Program-made: the position numbers and the translations under genes
The notes under the pieces: model-generated
Told to the model about the DNA's origin: nothing
The model's input: only the letters and a program-made list of their open reading frames with translations
Database searches by the model: none
Shown here: positions 16,744-24,806 of the stretch, piece by piece
Layout of the letters: each line of letters begins with the position of its first letter
Numbering within the stretch: the first letter of the stretch is position 1
Assembly: GCA_020432165.1 (NCBI GenBank)
Contig: JAGQGU010000059.1
Location: 1 to 40,182 of the forward strand
Direction of reading: 5' to 3'
Length of the DNA: 40,182 bases
Source of the DNA: Thermomicrobiales bacterium
Lineage (GTDB): Bacteria; Chloroflexota; Chloroflexia; Thermomicrobiales; UBA6265

Positions 16744-17612
16744 ATATCGAGATTCGGAACATACATCAGCGCTTTGGAGACACAATTGCGCTCAATGATC
16801 TTTCCCTTTCGATTGAAGGGACGAAAATCATCGGCTTGCTGGGGAGAAATGGATCAGGGAAGTCTACCCTGCTCAACATTATCGCCGGATTTCGCAAGCC
16901 AACCTCGGGCAAAGTGCTGATGGATGGCGAACCCGTATTCGAAAACGGCCGTATCACGGAGCGTTTGGCCTTGATTCGGGAGGTTGGCGATACCGTAGAG
17001 GACTCCGAGAAAGTCGAGGAGGCGCTTCGATATGCCGCCTACCTTCGGCCCAACTGGAACGATGAGCGTGCGCGATATCTCCTGGATCGCTTCGAGGTGT
17101 CTCTCAAATCGAAGATCAGTAGCCTGTCACGCGGGCGTCGATCTGCTCTCGGCATTGCACTGGGTCTCGCCGCACAGGCCGATCTCACCATGTTGGATGA
17201 GACCTATTTGGGGCTCGACGCACCGTCACGCTACCTCTTCTATGATGAGCTATTGCAGGACTACATGAATCAACCTCGCACCTTTATCTTGTCGTCGCAT
17301 CTGATCGAAGAGATAGCACGGTTCCTCGAAGACATCGTGATCATTGATCACGGGAAGCTGATGTTTCACGGCAACACCGAACAGTTCGTTTCTCAGGGAG
17401 CGGCCGTGACCGGGAATGCGGCGGATGTGGATCGATTTGTGGTTGGTAAGAAGGTAATTGGTGAACGACAGCTGGGTCGTACCAAATCCGCAATGGTCTA
17501 TGGCGAGATCAACATCGGATTCCTGGAGCAGGCCAGTACCGATGGACTTGATGTGGAATCACTGGGAGTCCAGGACCTCTTTGTCTATCTCACCCAACCG
17601 AAAGACGAATGA
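16740..17612 (+). CDS. ABC transporter ATP-binding protein, YtrB-like
   Basis: 290 aa. Walker A GRNGSGKST (35-43) is canonical. The signature is LSRGR (129-133) instead of LSGGQ, and Walker B with the D-loop reads TMLDETYLGLD (150-160) instead of the common DEPTNGLD; the catalytic Glu154 is kept. The switch histidine is in SSHLIEE. The last 80 residues form a C-terminal regulatory extension. Such ATPases are partners of YtrA-regulated exporters. It is translationally coupled to the repressor gene and 72 nt upstream of a six-helix membrane protein that is probably its permease. Confidence 0.92.
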   Translation: MNIEIRNIHQRFGDTIALNDLSLSIEGTKIIGLLGRNGSGKSTLLNIIAGFRKPTSGKVLMDGEPVFENGRITERLALIREVGDTVEDSEKVEEALRYAAYLRPNWNDERARYLLDRFEVSLKSKISSLSRGRRSALGIALGLAAQADLTMLDETYLGLDAPSRYLFYDELLQDYMNQPRTFILSSHLIEEIARFLEDIVIIDHGKLMFHGNTEQFVSQGAAVTGNAADVDRFVVGKKVIGERQLGRTKSAMVYGEINIGFLEQASTDGLDVESLGVQDLFVYLTQPKDE

Positions 17613-17684
17613 CACGCAAATGGCATTGTTAACCAGGGAGAAATGCAGGTTGCCGCTCTCTGATCACCTTAAGGAGGAGTCCTG

Positions 17685-18395
17685 ATGAACACGCAGTCGT
17701 CACGGAACAACGATCGGTTCTCACTATCACCGATGCACACCGATCAGGTATTGATGCTGGTGATACTTGGCGGTGCCTGTCTTGTCATCGCACTAGGGGT
17801 GGTGTTCGTGGTGAGCCGGTTCACGGATGCGCCATCGTTTTCCTGGGCCGCAGTGGGCGCTATTGCGCCGTGGTACCTGGCGGTCATCTCGGGTTGGATC
17901 ATGTTCGTCATGGTTCCCATCTACGTCGCACATGGCCGCACGCGGCAGGCCGGATTCGTGGAATGGATGCAGACGGGCGTTCTGCTGGCGGTCATAGGTG
18001 CCGCGATCATGGGAGTTGGGTATCTGATCGAGCGTGGATTCTACAACCTCCTCGGACTTGAGAAGGGTGCAGAGGATATCTATTTCTCAATTTCATCAGG
18101 ATCAATAGTCATGATCTTCGCGCACTACATGCTCACCTTTGCGGTTTGGTTCGCGCTTGGCGGATTTGTCGGTGTATCACTGTATCGTTTCACCGATTGG
18201 GGGTGGATAAGCATTCCCATCGCGTTGGCGACGGCGTCGCTGACCGGGCTATGGAACTTCACTGGTGTAAGCATCTTCGGGTTTGTCAGACGCCTCGTGC
18301 CTACTGTCGATACCGGTTTGGCTGTTGTCGTCGTTGTGTGTCTGTGCTACCTGACCTGGCGGATGGTTCAGGATATGTCTCTCCGCAATCCATAG
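17685..18395 (+). CDS. Six-helix membrane protein, probable permease partner of the YtrB-like ATPase
   Basis: 236 aa, starting after a strong AAGGAGG. Hydrophobic segments lie near residues 22-45, 57-82, 98-117, 136-165, 172-195 and 206-226, with almost no long loops. There is no EAA loop, which is normal for ABC-2-like exporters. I do not recognise a named family. Position directly behind the repressor and ATPase genes and the shared strand suggest it is the transmembrane half of this transporter, perhaps working as a homodimer. A strong hairpin follows the stop. Confidence 0.82.
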   Translation: MNTQSSRNNDRFSLSPMHTDQVLMLVILGGACLVIALGVVFVVSRFTDAPSFSWAAVGAIAPWYLAVISGWIMFVMVPIYVAHGRTRQAGFVEWMQTGVLLAVIGAAIMGVGYLIERGFYNLLGLEKGAEDIYFSISSGSIVMIFAHYMLTFAVWFALGGFVGVSLYRFTDWGWISIPIALATASLTGLWNFTGVSIFGFVRRLVPTVDTGLAVVVVVCLCYLTWRMVQDMSLRNP

Positions 18396-18399
18396 TGAC

Positions 18400-18434
18400 G
18401 AGGAAGCTGACTCATCACACTGGTCAGCTTCCTC
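18400..18434 (+). terminator. Terminator-like hairpin after the ytr-like operon
   Basis: Twelve-base arms GAGGAAGCTGAC/GTCAGCTTCCTC enclose an 11-nt loop and begin 5 nt after the membrane-protein stop. No U-tract follows (ATTCCC). It separates this operon from the MoxR gene 30 nt downstream. Confidence 0.65.
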
Positions 18435-18464
18435 ATTCCCGGTGATACTGACCGGTAGTTTGAA

Positions 18465-19415
18465 TTGACTTCTACCGAACAGGATCCACTGTTGAGTACC
18501 AATATCCCTGATACCTCTGATTTCACGACGGTTGATGAACTGGCGGACATTCTTGAGTCCGAAAAGTACATCGCCGATCGTAGTCTCGCCACGACACTCT
18601 ATCTCACATTGAAGCTTGGCAAACCACTCTTGTTGGAGGGTGAGGCGGGTGTCGGCAAGACCGAAATCGCCAAGGTGCTGAGCGCTGCGTTGGATGCACC
18701 CTTGATCCGTCTCCAATGCTATGAAGGTCTTGATGCCGCCAACGCCATCTACGAATGGGATTACCCGCGGCAGATGCTCTATCTCCGCACCATCGATGCC
18801 AGTGGCGGTGTCGATCAGGCGCAGGTGCGACGTGATCTCTTTAGCGATGAGTTCCTGCTGAAGCGACCGCTGCTGCAGGCGATCGATGCCTCACATGACA
18901 AATCACCAGTGCTGTTGATTGATGAGATCGACCGTGCCGATCAGGAACTGGAAGCATTCCTGCTGGAGCTGCTCAGCGATTTCCAGGTAACCGTGCCTGA
19001 ACTCGGTACGATTCGTGCCGAGCATCGACCCATCGTTATCCTCACCAGCAACCGCACGCGCGAAATTCATGATGCACTCAAGCGTCGCTGTCTCTATTTC
19101 TGGGTCGATTTCCCGAGCTTCGAGAAGGAATTGAAGATTCTCTCCGCGAAGGTTCCGGATGTTCCACAGAAACTGGCGAAGCAGATCGTTACGTTCACGC
19201 AGGCGTTACGTGAGGTCGATCTCTTCAAGCTTCCCGGTATGGCGGAGACACTCGATTGGAGTGCTGCACTCACCGCACTCGGTACGAACGAACTCAACGA
19301 TGCCGTGGTCGATGACACCCTCGGCGTGATCCTGAAATACCAGGAAGATATCGAACGAATTCAGGGCGATGTGGCCGGTCGACTGGTGGAGCGGGCGCTA
19401 CAGGCGGCTAACTAA
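18465..19415 (+). CDS. MoxR-family AAA+ ATPase
   Basis: 316 aa. Walker A GEAGVGKT (59-66), Walker B LLIDEID (150-156) with sensor-1 SNRTREIHDALKRRCLYFW are all present, as in CoxD/MoxR chaperones that remodel or insert metal into protein complexes using ATP. The start is uncertain: TTG at 18465 lacks a clear ribosome site, whereas TTG at 18492 has AGGA 7 nt upstream. No early ATG exists. The VWA gene begins 3 nt after the stop, so the two products probably act together, as MoxR-VWA pairs do elsewhere (CoxD-CoxE, RavA-ViaA). The client protein is not encoded here. Confidence 0.92.
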   Translation: MTSTEQDPLLSTNIPDTSDFTTVDELADILESEKYIADRSLATTLYLTLKLGKPLLLEGEAGVGKTEIAKVLSAALDAPLIRLQCYEGLDAANAIYEWDYPRQMLYLRTIDASGGVDQAQVRRDLFSDEFLLKRPLLQAIDASHDKSPVLLIDEIDRADQELEAFLLELLSDFQVTVPELGTIRAEHRPIVILTSNRTREIHDALKRRCLYFWVDFPSFEKELKILSAKVPDVPQKLAKQIVTFTQALREVDLFKLPGMAETLDWSAALTALGTNELNDAVVDDTLGVILKYQEDIERIQGDVAGRLVERALQAAN

Positions 19416-19418
19416 CGT

Positions 19419-20699
19419 ATGAGCGATACGCAACTGAGTGGAGCGCTCATCGAGCGGAATTTGGCGCACTTTGCCCGTCGTCTCCGACAGGCTGGTATCA
19501 AGGTCGGTACCGGCCATGTCATGGAGATGTTCCAGGCAATGGAGGTGGTGGGACCACAGCGTCGTGCCGATCTGGCGGCGGCGATGCAGGCCATCGCGGT
19601 CTATCGTCCCGATCAAATCCCGGTTTTCCAGCGCGAATTTGACCGTTTTTGGCAGGATATCTTGCGCGCCCAGCCGCCGATTTTCGAGCAGTCCGCGCCC
19701 ATGGATGACGCTGCCAATACCCAGCCTCCGCAGGAGCAGCGCGAACCTGAACAAAAGAAGAAGAGCGAGGAGGGGGGTGACGAGAGCGAGGAGACCACCA
19801 TCAGCGTAAGCGCCGATGAGGTGGCCGACGAGCAATCCGATGCCGAGGAACCCGATGCTCCTCCACAGGATGTGCTCATGTTCAGCGCTGAGGAGGCGTT
19901 GCGCAAGAAGGATTTCGGTCAGTTCACGCCAGATGAGTTGGCCACGGCACGCCGACTGATGGCGCGGATCAACTGGAAGCTGGGTACACGCAAAACCCGT
20001 CGCATGGAGCGCGCCCATAAGGGCGAGAGTATCGATCAACGGGCGATGCTGCGTGGATCGTTGCGACAGGGTGGTATCCCCATTGATCTTCGCTATCGTC
20101 GCCGCAAAGAAAAGATGCGCCCCCTGGTATTGATCTGCGATATCAGTGGCTCAATGGATCGCTACTCGCGCACACTTCTGCAGTTCGTGCATACGCTGGA
20201 GTCTGGACTCGATAACGTCGAGGTCTTCGTCTTCGGCACCCGCCTTACACGCATTACCCGCGAGTTGCGCAAGCGCGATGTCGATCAGGCGATTACCGAT
20301 GTCGTCAATGCCGTGGACGATTGGTCCGGCGGTACTCGTATCGGCGAGGCGGTGCGCGATTTCAATTTCCGCTGGAGTCGACGTGTATTGCGCTCCAATG
20401 CCACCGTTGTTTTTATCAGCGATGGCTGGGATCGTGGCGATCCGATTCTCCTCGGCGAGGAGATGGCGCGGCTGCAGCGTAGCTGTCGCCGGCTGATCTG
20501 GTTGAATCCTCTGCTGGGAGCATCCGGCTATCAGCCACTTACTCAGGGGATCAAGGCGGCACTGCCATACATCGACTATTTCATGCCGATTCACAATCTG
20601 CAGAGTCTGGAGGCGCTGGCCGAGCTTTTGAGCTCGGTGGACGATACTCCGCCTCTTCGCCGGCAACAGGGTGCCGAGACCTTCCGCCACGGGAAATAA
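19419..20699 (+). CDS. VWA domain protein, CoxE-like, partner of MoxR ATPase
   Basis: 426 aa. A helical N-terminal region (1-85) is followed by a highly charged, Glu/Gln/Lys-rich disordered linker (about 95-150). The von Willebrand A domain has a complete metal-ion-dependent adhesion site: DISGSMD at 241-247, the threonine in GGTRIGEAV, and the aspartate of FISDGWDRG. The C-terminal part matches CoxE-like proteins. In this family the VWA subunit delivers the MoxR ATPase to its client. No signal peptide or membrane segment is seen, so it acts in the cytoplasm. The client here is unknown, as no cox or mox enzyme genes are nearby. Confidence 0.92.
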   Translation: MSDTQLSGALIERNLAHFARRLRQAGIKVGTGHVMEMFQAMEVVGPQRRADLAAAMQAIAVYRPDQIPVFQREFDRFWQDILRAQPPIFEQSAPMDDAANTQPPQEQREPEQKKKSEEGGDESEETTISVSADEVADEQSDAEEPDAPPQDVLMFSAEEALRKKDFGQFTPDELATARRLMARINWKLGTRKTRRMERAHKGESIDQRAMLRGSLRQGGIPIDLRYRRRKEKMRPLVLICDISGSMDRYSRTLLQFVHTLESGLDNVEVFVFGTRLTRITRELRKRDVDQAITDVVNAVDDWSGGTRIGEAVRDFNFRWSRRVLRSNATVVFISDGWDRGDPILLGEEMARLQRSCRRLIWLNPLLGASGYQPLTQGIKAALPYIDYFMPIHNLQSLEALAELLSSVDDTPPLRRQQGAETFRHGK

Positions 20700-20710
20700 T
20701 CGTGTCGTAG

Positions 20711-20730
20711 CGCCGGGTTTCTACCCGGCG
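20711..20730. terminator. Hairpin in the convergent gap between VWA and alcohol dehydrogenase genes
   Basis: Perfect eight-base arms CGCCGGGT/ACCCGGCG enclose a TTCT loop, preceded by GTAG. It sits in a 65-bp gap between two convergent stops and may end transcription from both sides, although neither side has a U-tract. Its form also suggests a dispersed intergenic repeat. Confidence 0.5.
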
Positions 20731-20764
20731 AAGAGGCGGCAACCCTGCCCAAACCTCATACGAC

Positions 20765-21826
20765 TTACGGCACCAACACCCCTCGACCCACAATCCGACC
20801 AGCGCGCAGTTCGTCCAACACCAACTGGGCGTCATCCAGCGGATGGCACTCAATTGGCGGGGTAGGCAGGTTGTGCGCGCGCACCAGCTGCATCAGTTCG
20901 CGCATATCCTGGAGCGTCCCGACGTAACTGCCCTCAATCGTGAGCGCGCGGGAGGGGATGAATGGGATTGGGATGGTGATTTCGCCACCCATCAGACCCA
21001 CCACGACCACCTTGCCGCCCTTGACCTGGCAATCGATACAGAATTGCAATGTCTGCGGACCACCAACGAGATCGATAGCCATGCGCAAACCACGGCCACT
21101 CGGTGCCAACGCTTTTGCCTGCGGGATCGCATCGGCATCCCGCGGATCGATCACAGCCAGGGCACCAGCCGCAAGTGCTGCCTCGCGCTTGGTGGCATCG
21201 ATATCGGCCACGATTGCGCCATAGCCGCCCATGGCCTTAATCATGGTTAGCGCCATTAATCCGAGGCCGCCCGCACCGACAATGAGCACAGGTTCGTTCG
21301 CAAAGATCCTGGTATCGAACTTGCGTAGTGCGTGATAGGTGGTGATACCGCTGCAGGCATAGAGAGCTGCCACTTCCGGAGCGATTCCGTCCAACGGCAG
21401 ACAGTATTTGGCGGCAGGTACGAGCACATGAGTGCTATAGCCACCATCGGTGAGTATGCCTAACGTCCGCGGGGTGGGGCAGTTCTGCTCGTCGCCTAAT
21501 GCGCAGGCATCGCAGTGTCCACAACCGATCCAGGGATAGATCGCGACATCGTCGCTGACGTTCACACCAACGACATCCGGTCCGACCGCCTCCACTGTGC
21601 CAGCTATCTCGTGACCCATCACCCGCGGCGCGGTAACCCCACGATCATTGTTCAGGAGCTTCTTGCCACCACCGAGATCGTAGTAGCCATCGTGAATGTG
21701 GAGATCGCTGTGACAGACGCCCGCCGCAGTCACTCGTACCAACACCTCACCACCGGTCGGTACCGGCGTCGGTTGCTCGGTGAGTTCCAGCGGTTCACCC
21801 CAGGCTGGCACGGTGTAGCTGCGCAT
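20765..21826 (-). CDS. Zinc-dependent alcohol dehydrogenase (MDR superfamily)
   Basis: 353 aa from ATG at 21826, with GGGAG 6 nt upstream; the frame extends further upstream but would then run into the aminotransferase gene. The catalytic-zinc residues are in GVCHSDLHIHDG and GHEIAGTVEAVG. The structural-zinc cysteine cluster is CGHCDACALGDEQNC. The Rossmann motif GAGGLGLMAL binds NAD(P). It oxidises an alcohol or reduces an aldehyde; substrate not predictable. It follows the aminotransferase by 58 nt on the same strand, so the two may serve one pathway, for example conversion of an amino compound to an aldehyde and alcohol. Confidence 0.92.
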   Translation of the reverse strand: MRSYTVPAWGEPLELTEQPTPVPTGGEVLVRVTAAGVCHSDLHIHDGYYDLGGGKKLLNNDRGVTAPRVMGHEIAGTVEAVGPDVVGVNVSDDVAIYPWIGCGHCDACALGDEQNCPTPRTLGILTDGGYSTHVLVPAAKYCLPLDGIAPEVAALYACSGITTYHALRKFDTRIFANEPVLIVGAGGLGLMALTMIKAMGGYGAIVADIDATKREAALAAGALAVIDPRDADAIPQAKALAPSGRGLRMAIDLVGGPQTLQFCIDCQVKGGKVVVVGLMGGEITIPIPFIPSRALTIEGSYVGTLQDMRELMQLVRAHNLPTPPIECHPLDDAQLVLDELRAGRIVGRGVLVP

Positions 21827-21884
21827 GATGGTCTCCCACATTCGAGTACGCCCGCGTTTCACACGCGAGCGTGCTCCAGAAAGG

Positions 21885-23249
21885 CTACATTCCCGCGAAG
21901 TCACCTTCGTCGTTCATACGCTTTACCACGGTCTCGAAGGCGGTCAGCGTGTTCGCCACATCCTCATCGGTGTGACGTGTGCAGGTGAGGCCACCGCCAT
22001 GGAAAAGGTGGACGCCTTCCAACAGCATGCCGATCTCGCTCTTCATACCCAGCTTGGTGCCACCGCTGCTCTTCAGGAATTCTGGTGTGACACCTTGCGG
22101 TCGGGTGAGATCGCCACTCGTCATATTCGTGATCCGGGAACCGAAGGCGATATGGAATACGCTGCTTTCTCCCCAGGCGAAACCGGGGATGTCGTGGCGT
22201 ACCAGAATCTCGTTGAATCCTGCGCGAATCTGCGCCGCGATATTGTCACAATATGCCTGTACGGCCGGATCGGCGCACTTCTCTACCGCCTTCGTGCCAG
22301 CGGCAGCAGCCAGCGGATTGGCATTGTAGGTCCCCATATGCGGCACCTTCTTCGCCTGCACGGCGGGATCATCGGAGAATGCGACCACATTCATCACATC
22401 GGCCCGACCGCTCACAGCACCGCCCGGCATACCACCGGCCACGATCTTGGCCATAGTGGTCATATCCGGTGTCACGCCGAAGCGTTCCTGGGCTCCACCT
22501 GGTGCCCAGCGGAAGCCGGTGATGACCTCATCGAAGATCAGCAGGGCGTCATATTTGGTTGTGAGATCACGCACACCCTGCAGGAACTCCTCAATCAGCG
22601 GAATACTGGTCCAGCTACCGCCGCTCGGCTCCATGATCACTGCAGCGATATCGCCCTGAACCAGGCGTTCTTCGAGCATGGCGAGCTCGTTCGATGGCAA
22701 CACCGCCACCGTGGTGAGACTCTCGCTGGGTACACCGTTAACGGTCGTTTTCTCGAAGGGCGGCTTCTCGCCCTTGAGCGCGTAATCCTGCCAGCCGTGG
22801 AAGTGTCCCTCGAACTTGAGGATGCCATTCTTACCGGTCGCGCCGCGGGCGATACGCATTGCCAGCAGTGTGCTCTCGGTACCGGAGCCAGTGAAGCGGG
22901 TGAGTTCCGCACTGGGCACGATCTTGTTGATCGCCTCGGCCCAACGGACTTCCGCCTCGTGACCGGCACTATGATGGGTGCCTCGCGGGACCTGATTCAC
23001 CATGGCGGCGGTTAGATCGGGATCATTGTGGCCAAAGATCAGCGATCCGTGACCGACGCAGAAATCGATGAGTTTGTGCCCCTCGATACTCCACTTATAG
23101 GCGCCATCGGCTTTGGCCATATAGGGCGGGAAGGGCTTAATGTGCCGACCATCGTGGGTGATACCCCCAACAATCGCCTTGCGCGATCGCTCCCACATCT
23201 CGTTGCTGGCCGCATACTGATCGAAATACTGCTCGTTAATCGAAGCCAT
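21885..23249 (-). CDS. Class III PLP aminotransferase, glutamate-1-semialdehyde aminomutase-like paralogue
   Basis: 454 aa. PLP-fold landmarks: GSGTES (121-126), FHGW (150-153), FDEVITGFR with Asp240, and the likely Schiff-base Lys268 in MAKIVAGG. It resembles HemL in the N-terminal half, but a true hemL is encoded at 24807. This copy differs in the region around the active site (GHFHGWQDYA against YHGHADMLL), so a different substrate is likely. Start ATG at 23249 has an AGGGGA ribosome site, and a good promoter is at 23294-23322. It is followed by the alcohol dehydrogenase and is divergent from hemA. I give no gene symbol because the substrate is open. Confidence 0.88.
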   Translation of the reverse strand: MASINEQYFDQYAASNEMWERSRKAIVGGITHDGRHIKPFPPYMAKADGAYKWSIEGHKLIDFCVGHGSLIFGHNDPDLTAAMVNQVPRGTHHSAGHEAEVRWAEAINKIVPSAELTRFTGSGTESTLLAMRIARGATGKNGILKFEGHFHGWQDYALKGEKPPFEKTTVNGVPSESLTTVAVLPSNELAMLEERLVQGDIAAVIMEPSGGSWTSIPLIEEFLQGVRDLTTKYDALLIFDEVITGFRWAPGGAQERFGVTPDMTTMAKIVAGGMPGGAVSGRADVMNVVAFSDDPAVQAKKVPHMGTYNANPLAAAAGTKAVEKCADPAVQAYCDNIAAQIRAGFNEILVRHDIPGFAWGESSVFHIAFGSRITNMTSGDLTRPQGVTPEFLKSSGGTKLGMKSEIGMLLEGVHLFHGGGLTCTRHTDEDVANTLTAFETVVKRMNDEGDFAGM

Positions 23250-23293
23250 GAAATTCCCCTTGCCAAGGCGCGTGCTACATATGTACTGCCTGC

Positions 23294-23322
23294 ATTATGA
23301 TGCGCAAAATCCCCATTGTGAA
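23294..23322 (-). promoter_or_regulatory. Promoter of the aminotransferase-alcohol dehydrogenase unit
   Basis: On the minus strand TTCACA (23322-23317) and CATAAT (23299-23294) are 17 nt apart, each matching consensus at 5 of 6 positions. Transcription would start near 23287. A 10-bp palindrome TACATATGTA (23276-23285) sits just inside the transcript and might be an operator. Confidence 0.6.
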
Positions 23323-23447
23323 CCCCAATCTGCTTGCCCAAACCCTGACGAAATGTGAGAATGATTCCTGACAAGGCGAACCGGGTCGTGTGGAGAGACC
23401 GGTGCAGCACAGGGCGATCTATTGGCGTCCACTTCCAGGCAGATTGC

Positions 23448-24710
23448 ATGACAGCGAAGTCGCCCACCATTGTGGTGGTGGGATCGAATCACGAATATGC
23501 TCCGGTTGAAATCCGGGAGCGACTGGCCTTCAGCGGTGATGATCTCGCCCGAGGGCTGGATTCGTTACGCGCCGAAGTGCCAGAAGGCATGATCCTCAGC
23601 ACCTGTAATCGCACCGAGGTCTACGCCGTCGGTGGCGAAGAGGATGATGTTGAGGGTGAGATCTTCCGCTGGCTGCATCAGTATCACTCCGTACCAGTCG
23701 AGATGCTGCAGCGTGCAAGCTATGTCCATCGGGGACGAGATGCGGTTGATCATATCTTTCGGGTCGCCAGCGGTCTGGATAGCATGGTGCTTGGCGAGCC
23801 GCAGATTCTCAGCCAACTACGTGATGCCCTCGAGATCGCCCGTGAGCGTGAGAGTGTCGGTCCCATGCTCCAGCGCCTCGCACTGGACGCTCTCACGGTC
23901 GGAAAAAAAGCCCGCACCAGCACCGATATCGCCCGTAACAACGTCTCCATCGCTCACGCTGCCATAGAGCTCGCCAAACTGGAACTCGGTAGCTTCAGCC
24001 ACGTTAATGTGACCATCATCGGCGCCGGCAAGATGGCGACACTGGCGGCCAAGCTGCTACGTGCCCAGGGCTGCGAGCGCATCTTTGTCGTCAATCGCAC
24101 ACTGGATAAGGCTCAGGATCTCGCCGCAAGTGTCGATGGTGATGCCTTCCCGTTCGCTGGACTGGACGATGCCATTATGGCGAGCACATTGGTGATCGGT
24201 GCTGCCTTTGCTGACGATCCGATCCTGCAGTCACAGCACATCCGCCCTCGCGACCATCGTTTGCTATGCATCGATCTTTCGGTTCCGCGCGTGATCGCGC
24301 CGGAAGTCGGGCAACTTCCCTTCGTGGCTGTGCGTGATGTCGACGCACTGGAGCCGATTCATGATGGTTATCGCCAGCAGTACGCCAGCGAGGTGAAGAA
24401 GGTCGAAGAGTTGGTTGAGCTCGCCTCCAGCGGATTTGAGACCTGGATCGAGAGTCGACAGGGTGTCGCTGCTATCGCCGCTGTGCGCGAGCGCGGTGAC
24501 GAGATTCGGGAAGCAGAGCTCACTAAAGCGTTGCGTAAGCTCGGTCATCTGAGCGAGCGTGACCAAAACGTCGTCCGCGCCATGGCGGTTGGACTCGTGA
24601 ACAAGATGCTGCATCAACCGATTCAGGAACTGCGCAATATCACCGATCCCACCGAACGTGCTGCTGTGCTCCGCGCCCTCGGCCTGCACGAAACGGACGC
24701 CACGAAGTAG
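23448..24710 (+). CDS. hemA: Glutamyl-tRNA reductase
   Basis: 420 aa from ATG at 23448; the frame extends to 23355 but the added residues do not fit the family, whose N-terminus is the VVVGSNHEYAPVEIRE segment seen here at 9-24. The catalytic cysteine is Cys53 in ILSTCNRTEVYA. GLDSMVLGEPQI (109-120) is the highly conserved family signature, the NADPH domain has IIGAGKMATLAA, and a helical dimerisation domain closes the protein. HemA reduces glutamyl-tRNA(Glu) to glutamate-1-semialdehyde, the first step of C5-pathway tetrapyrrole synthesis. The product is the substrate of HemL encoded 96 nt downstream. Confidence 0.96.
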   Translation: MTAKSPTIVVVGSNHEYAPVEIRERLAFSGDDLARGLDSLRAEVPEGMILSTCNRTEVYAVGGEEDDVEGEIFRWLHQYHSVPVEMLQRASYVHRGRDAVDHIFRVASGLDSMVLGEPQILSQLRDALEIARERESVGPMLQRLALDALTVGKKARTSTDIARNNVSIAHAAIELAKLELGSFSHVNVTIIGAGKMATLAAKLLRAQGCERIFVVNRTLDKAQDLAASVDGDAFPFAGLDDAIMASTLVIGAAFADDPILQSQHIRPRDHRLLCIDLSVPRVIAPEVGQLPFVAVRDVDALEPIHDGYRQQYASEVKKVEELVELASSGFETWIESRQGVAAIAAVRERGDEIREAELTKALRKLGHLSERDQNVVRAMAVGLVNKMLHQPIQELRNITDPTERAAVLRALGLHETDATK

Positions 24711-24712
24711 CC

Positions 24713-24729
24713 CCGCATCTCATATGCGG
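24713..24729 (+). terminator. Hairpin 2 nt after the hemA stop
   Basis: Six-base arms CCGCAT/ATGCGG enclose a 5-nt loop, preceded by GTAG, which includes the hemA stop. No U-tract follows. The same arms and loop length recur after hemL. A TACAAT that could serve as a -10 for hemL lies at 24761-24766, but I see no matching -35. Confidence 0.4.
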
Positions 24730-24806
24730 CGAGGTTCGCCCAATCCCTCTTATCCCAGCCTACAATCATCATAGTAGTTGTTTGCGATGATGCATCAGGA
24801 GCCCGC

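Noticed and set aside
21825-23015. 396-codon plus-strand frame opposite the aminotransferase gene
   Set aside because: Antisense to a PLP enzyme whose motifs are all readable on the minus strand; the translation has no recognisable fold.
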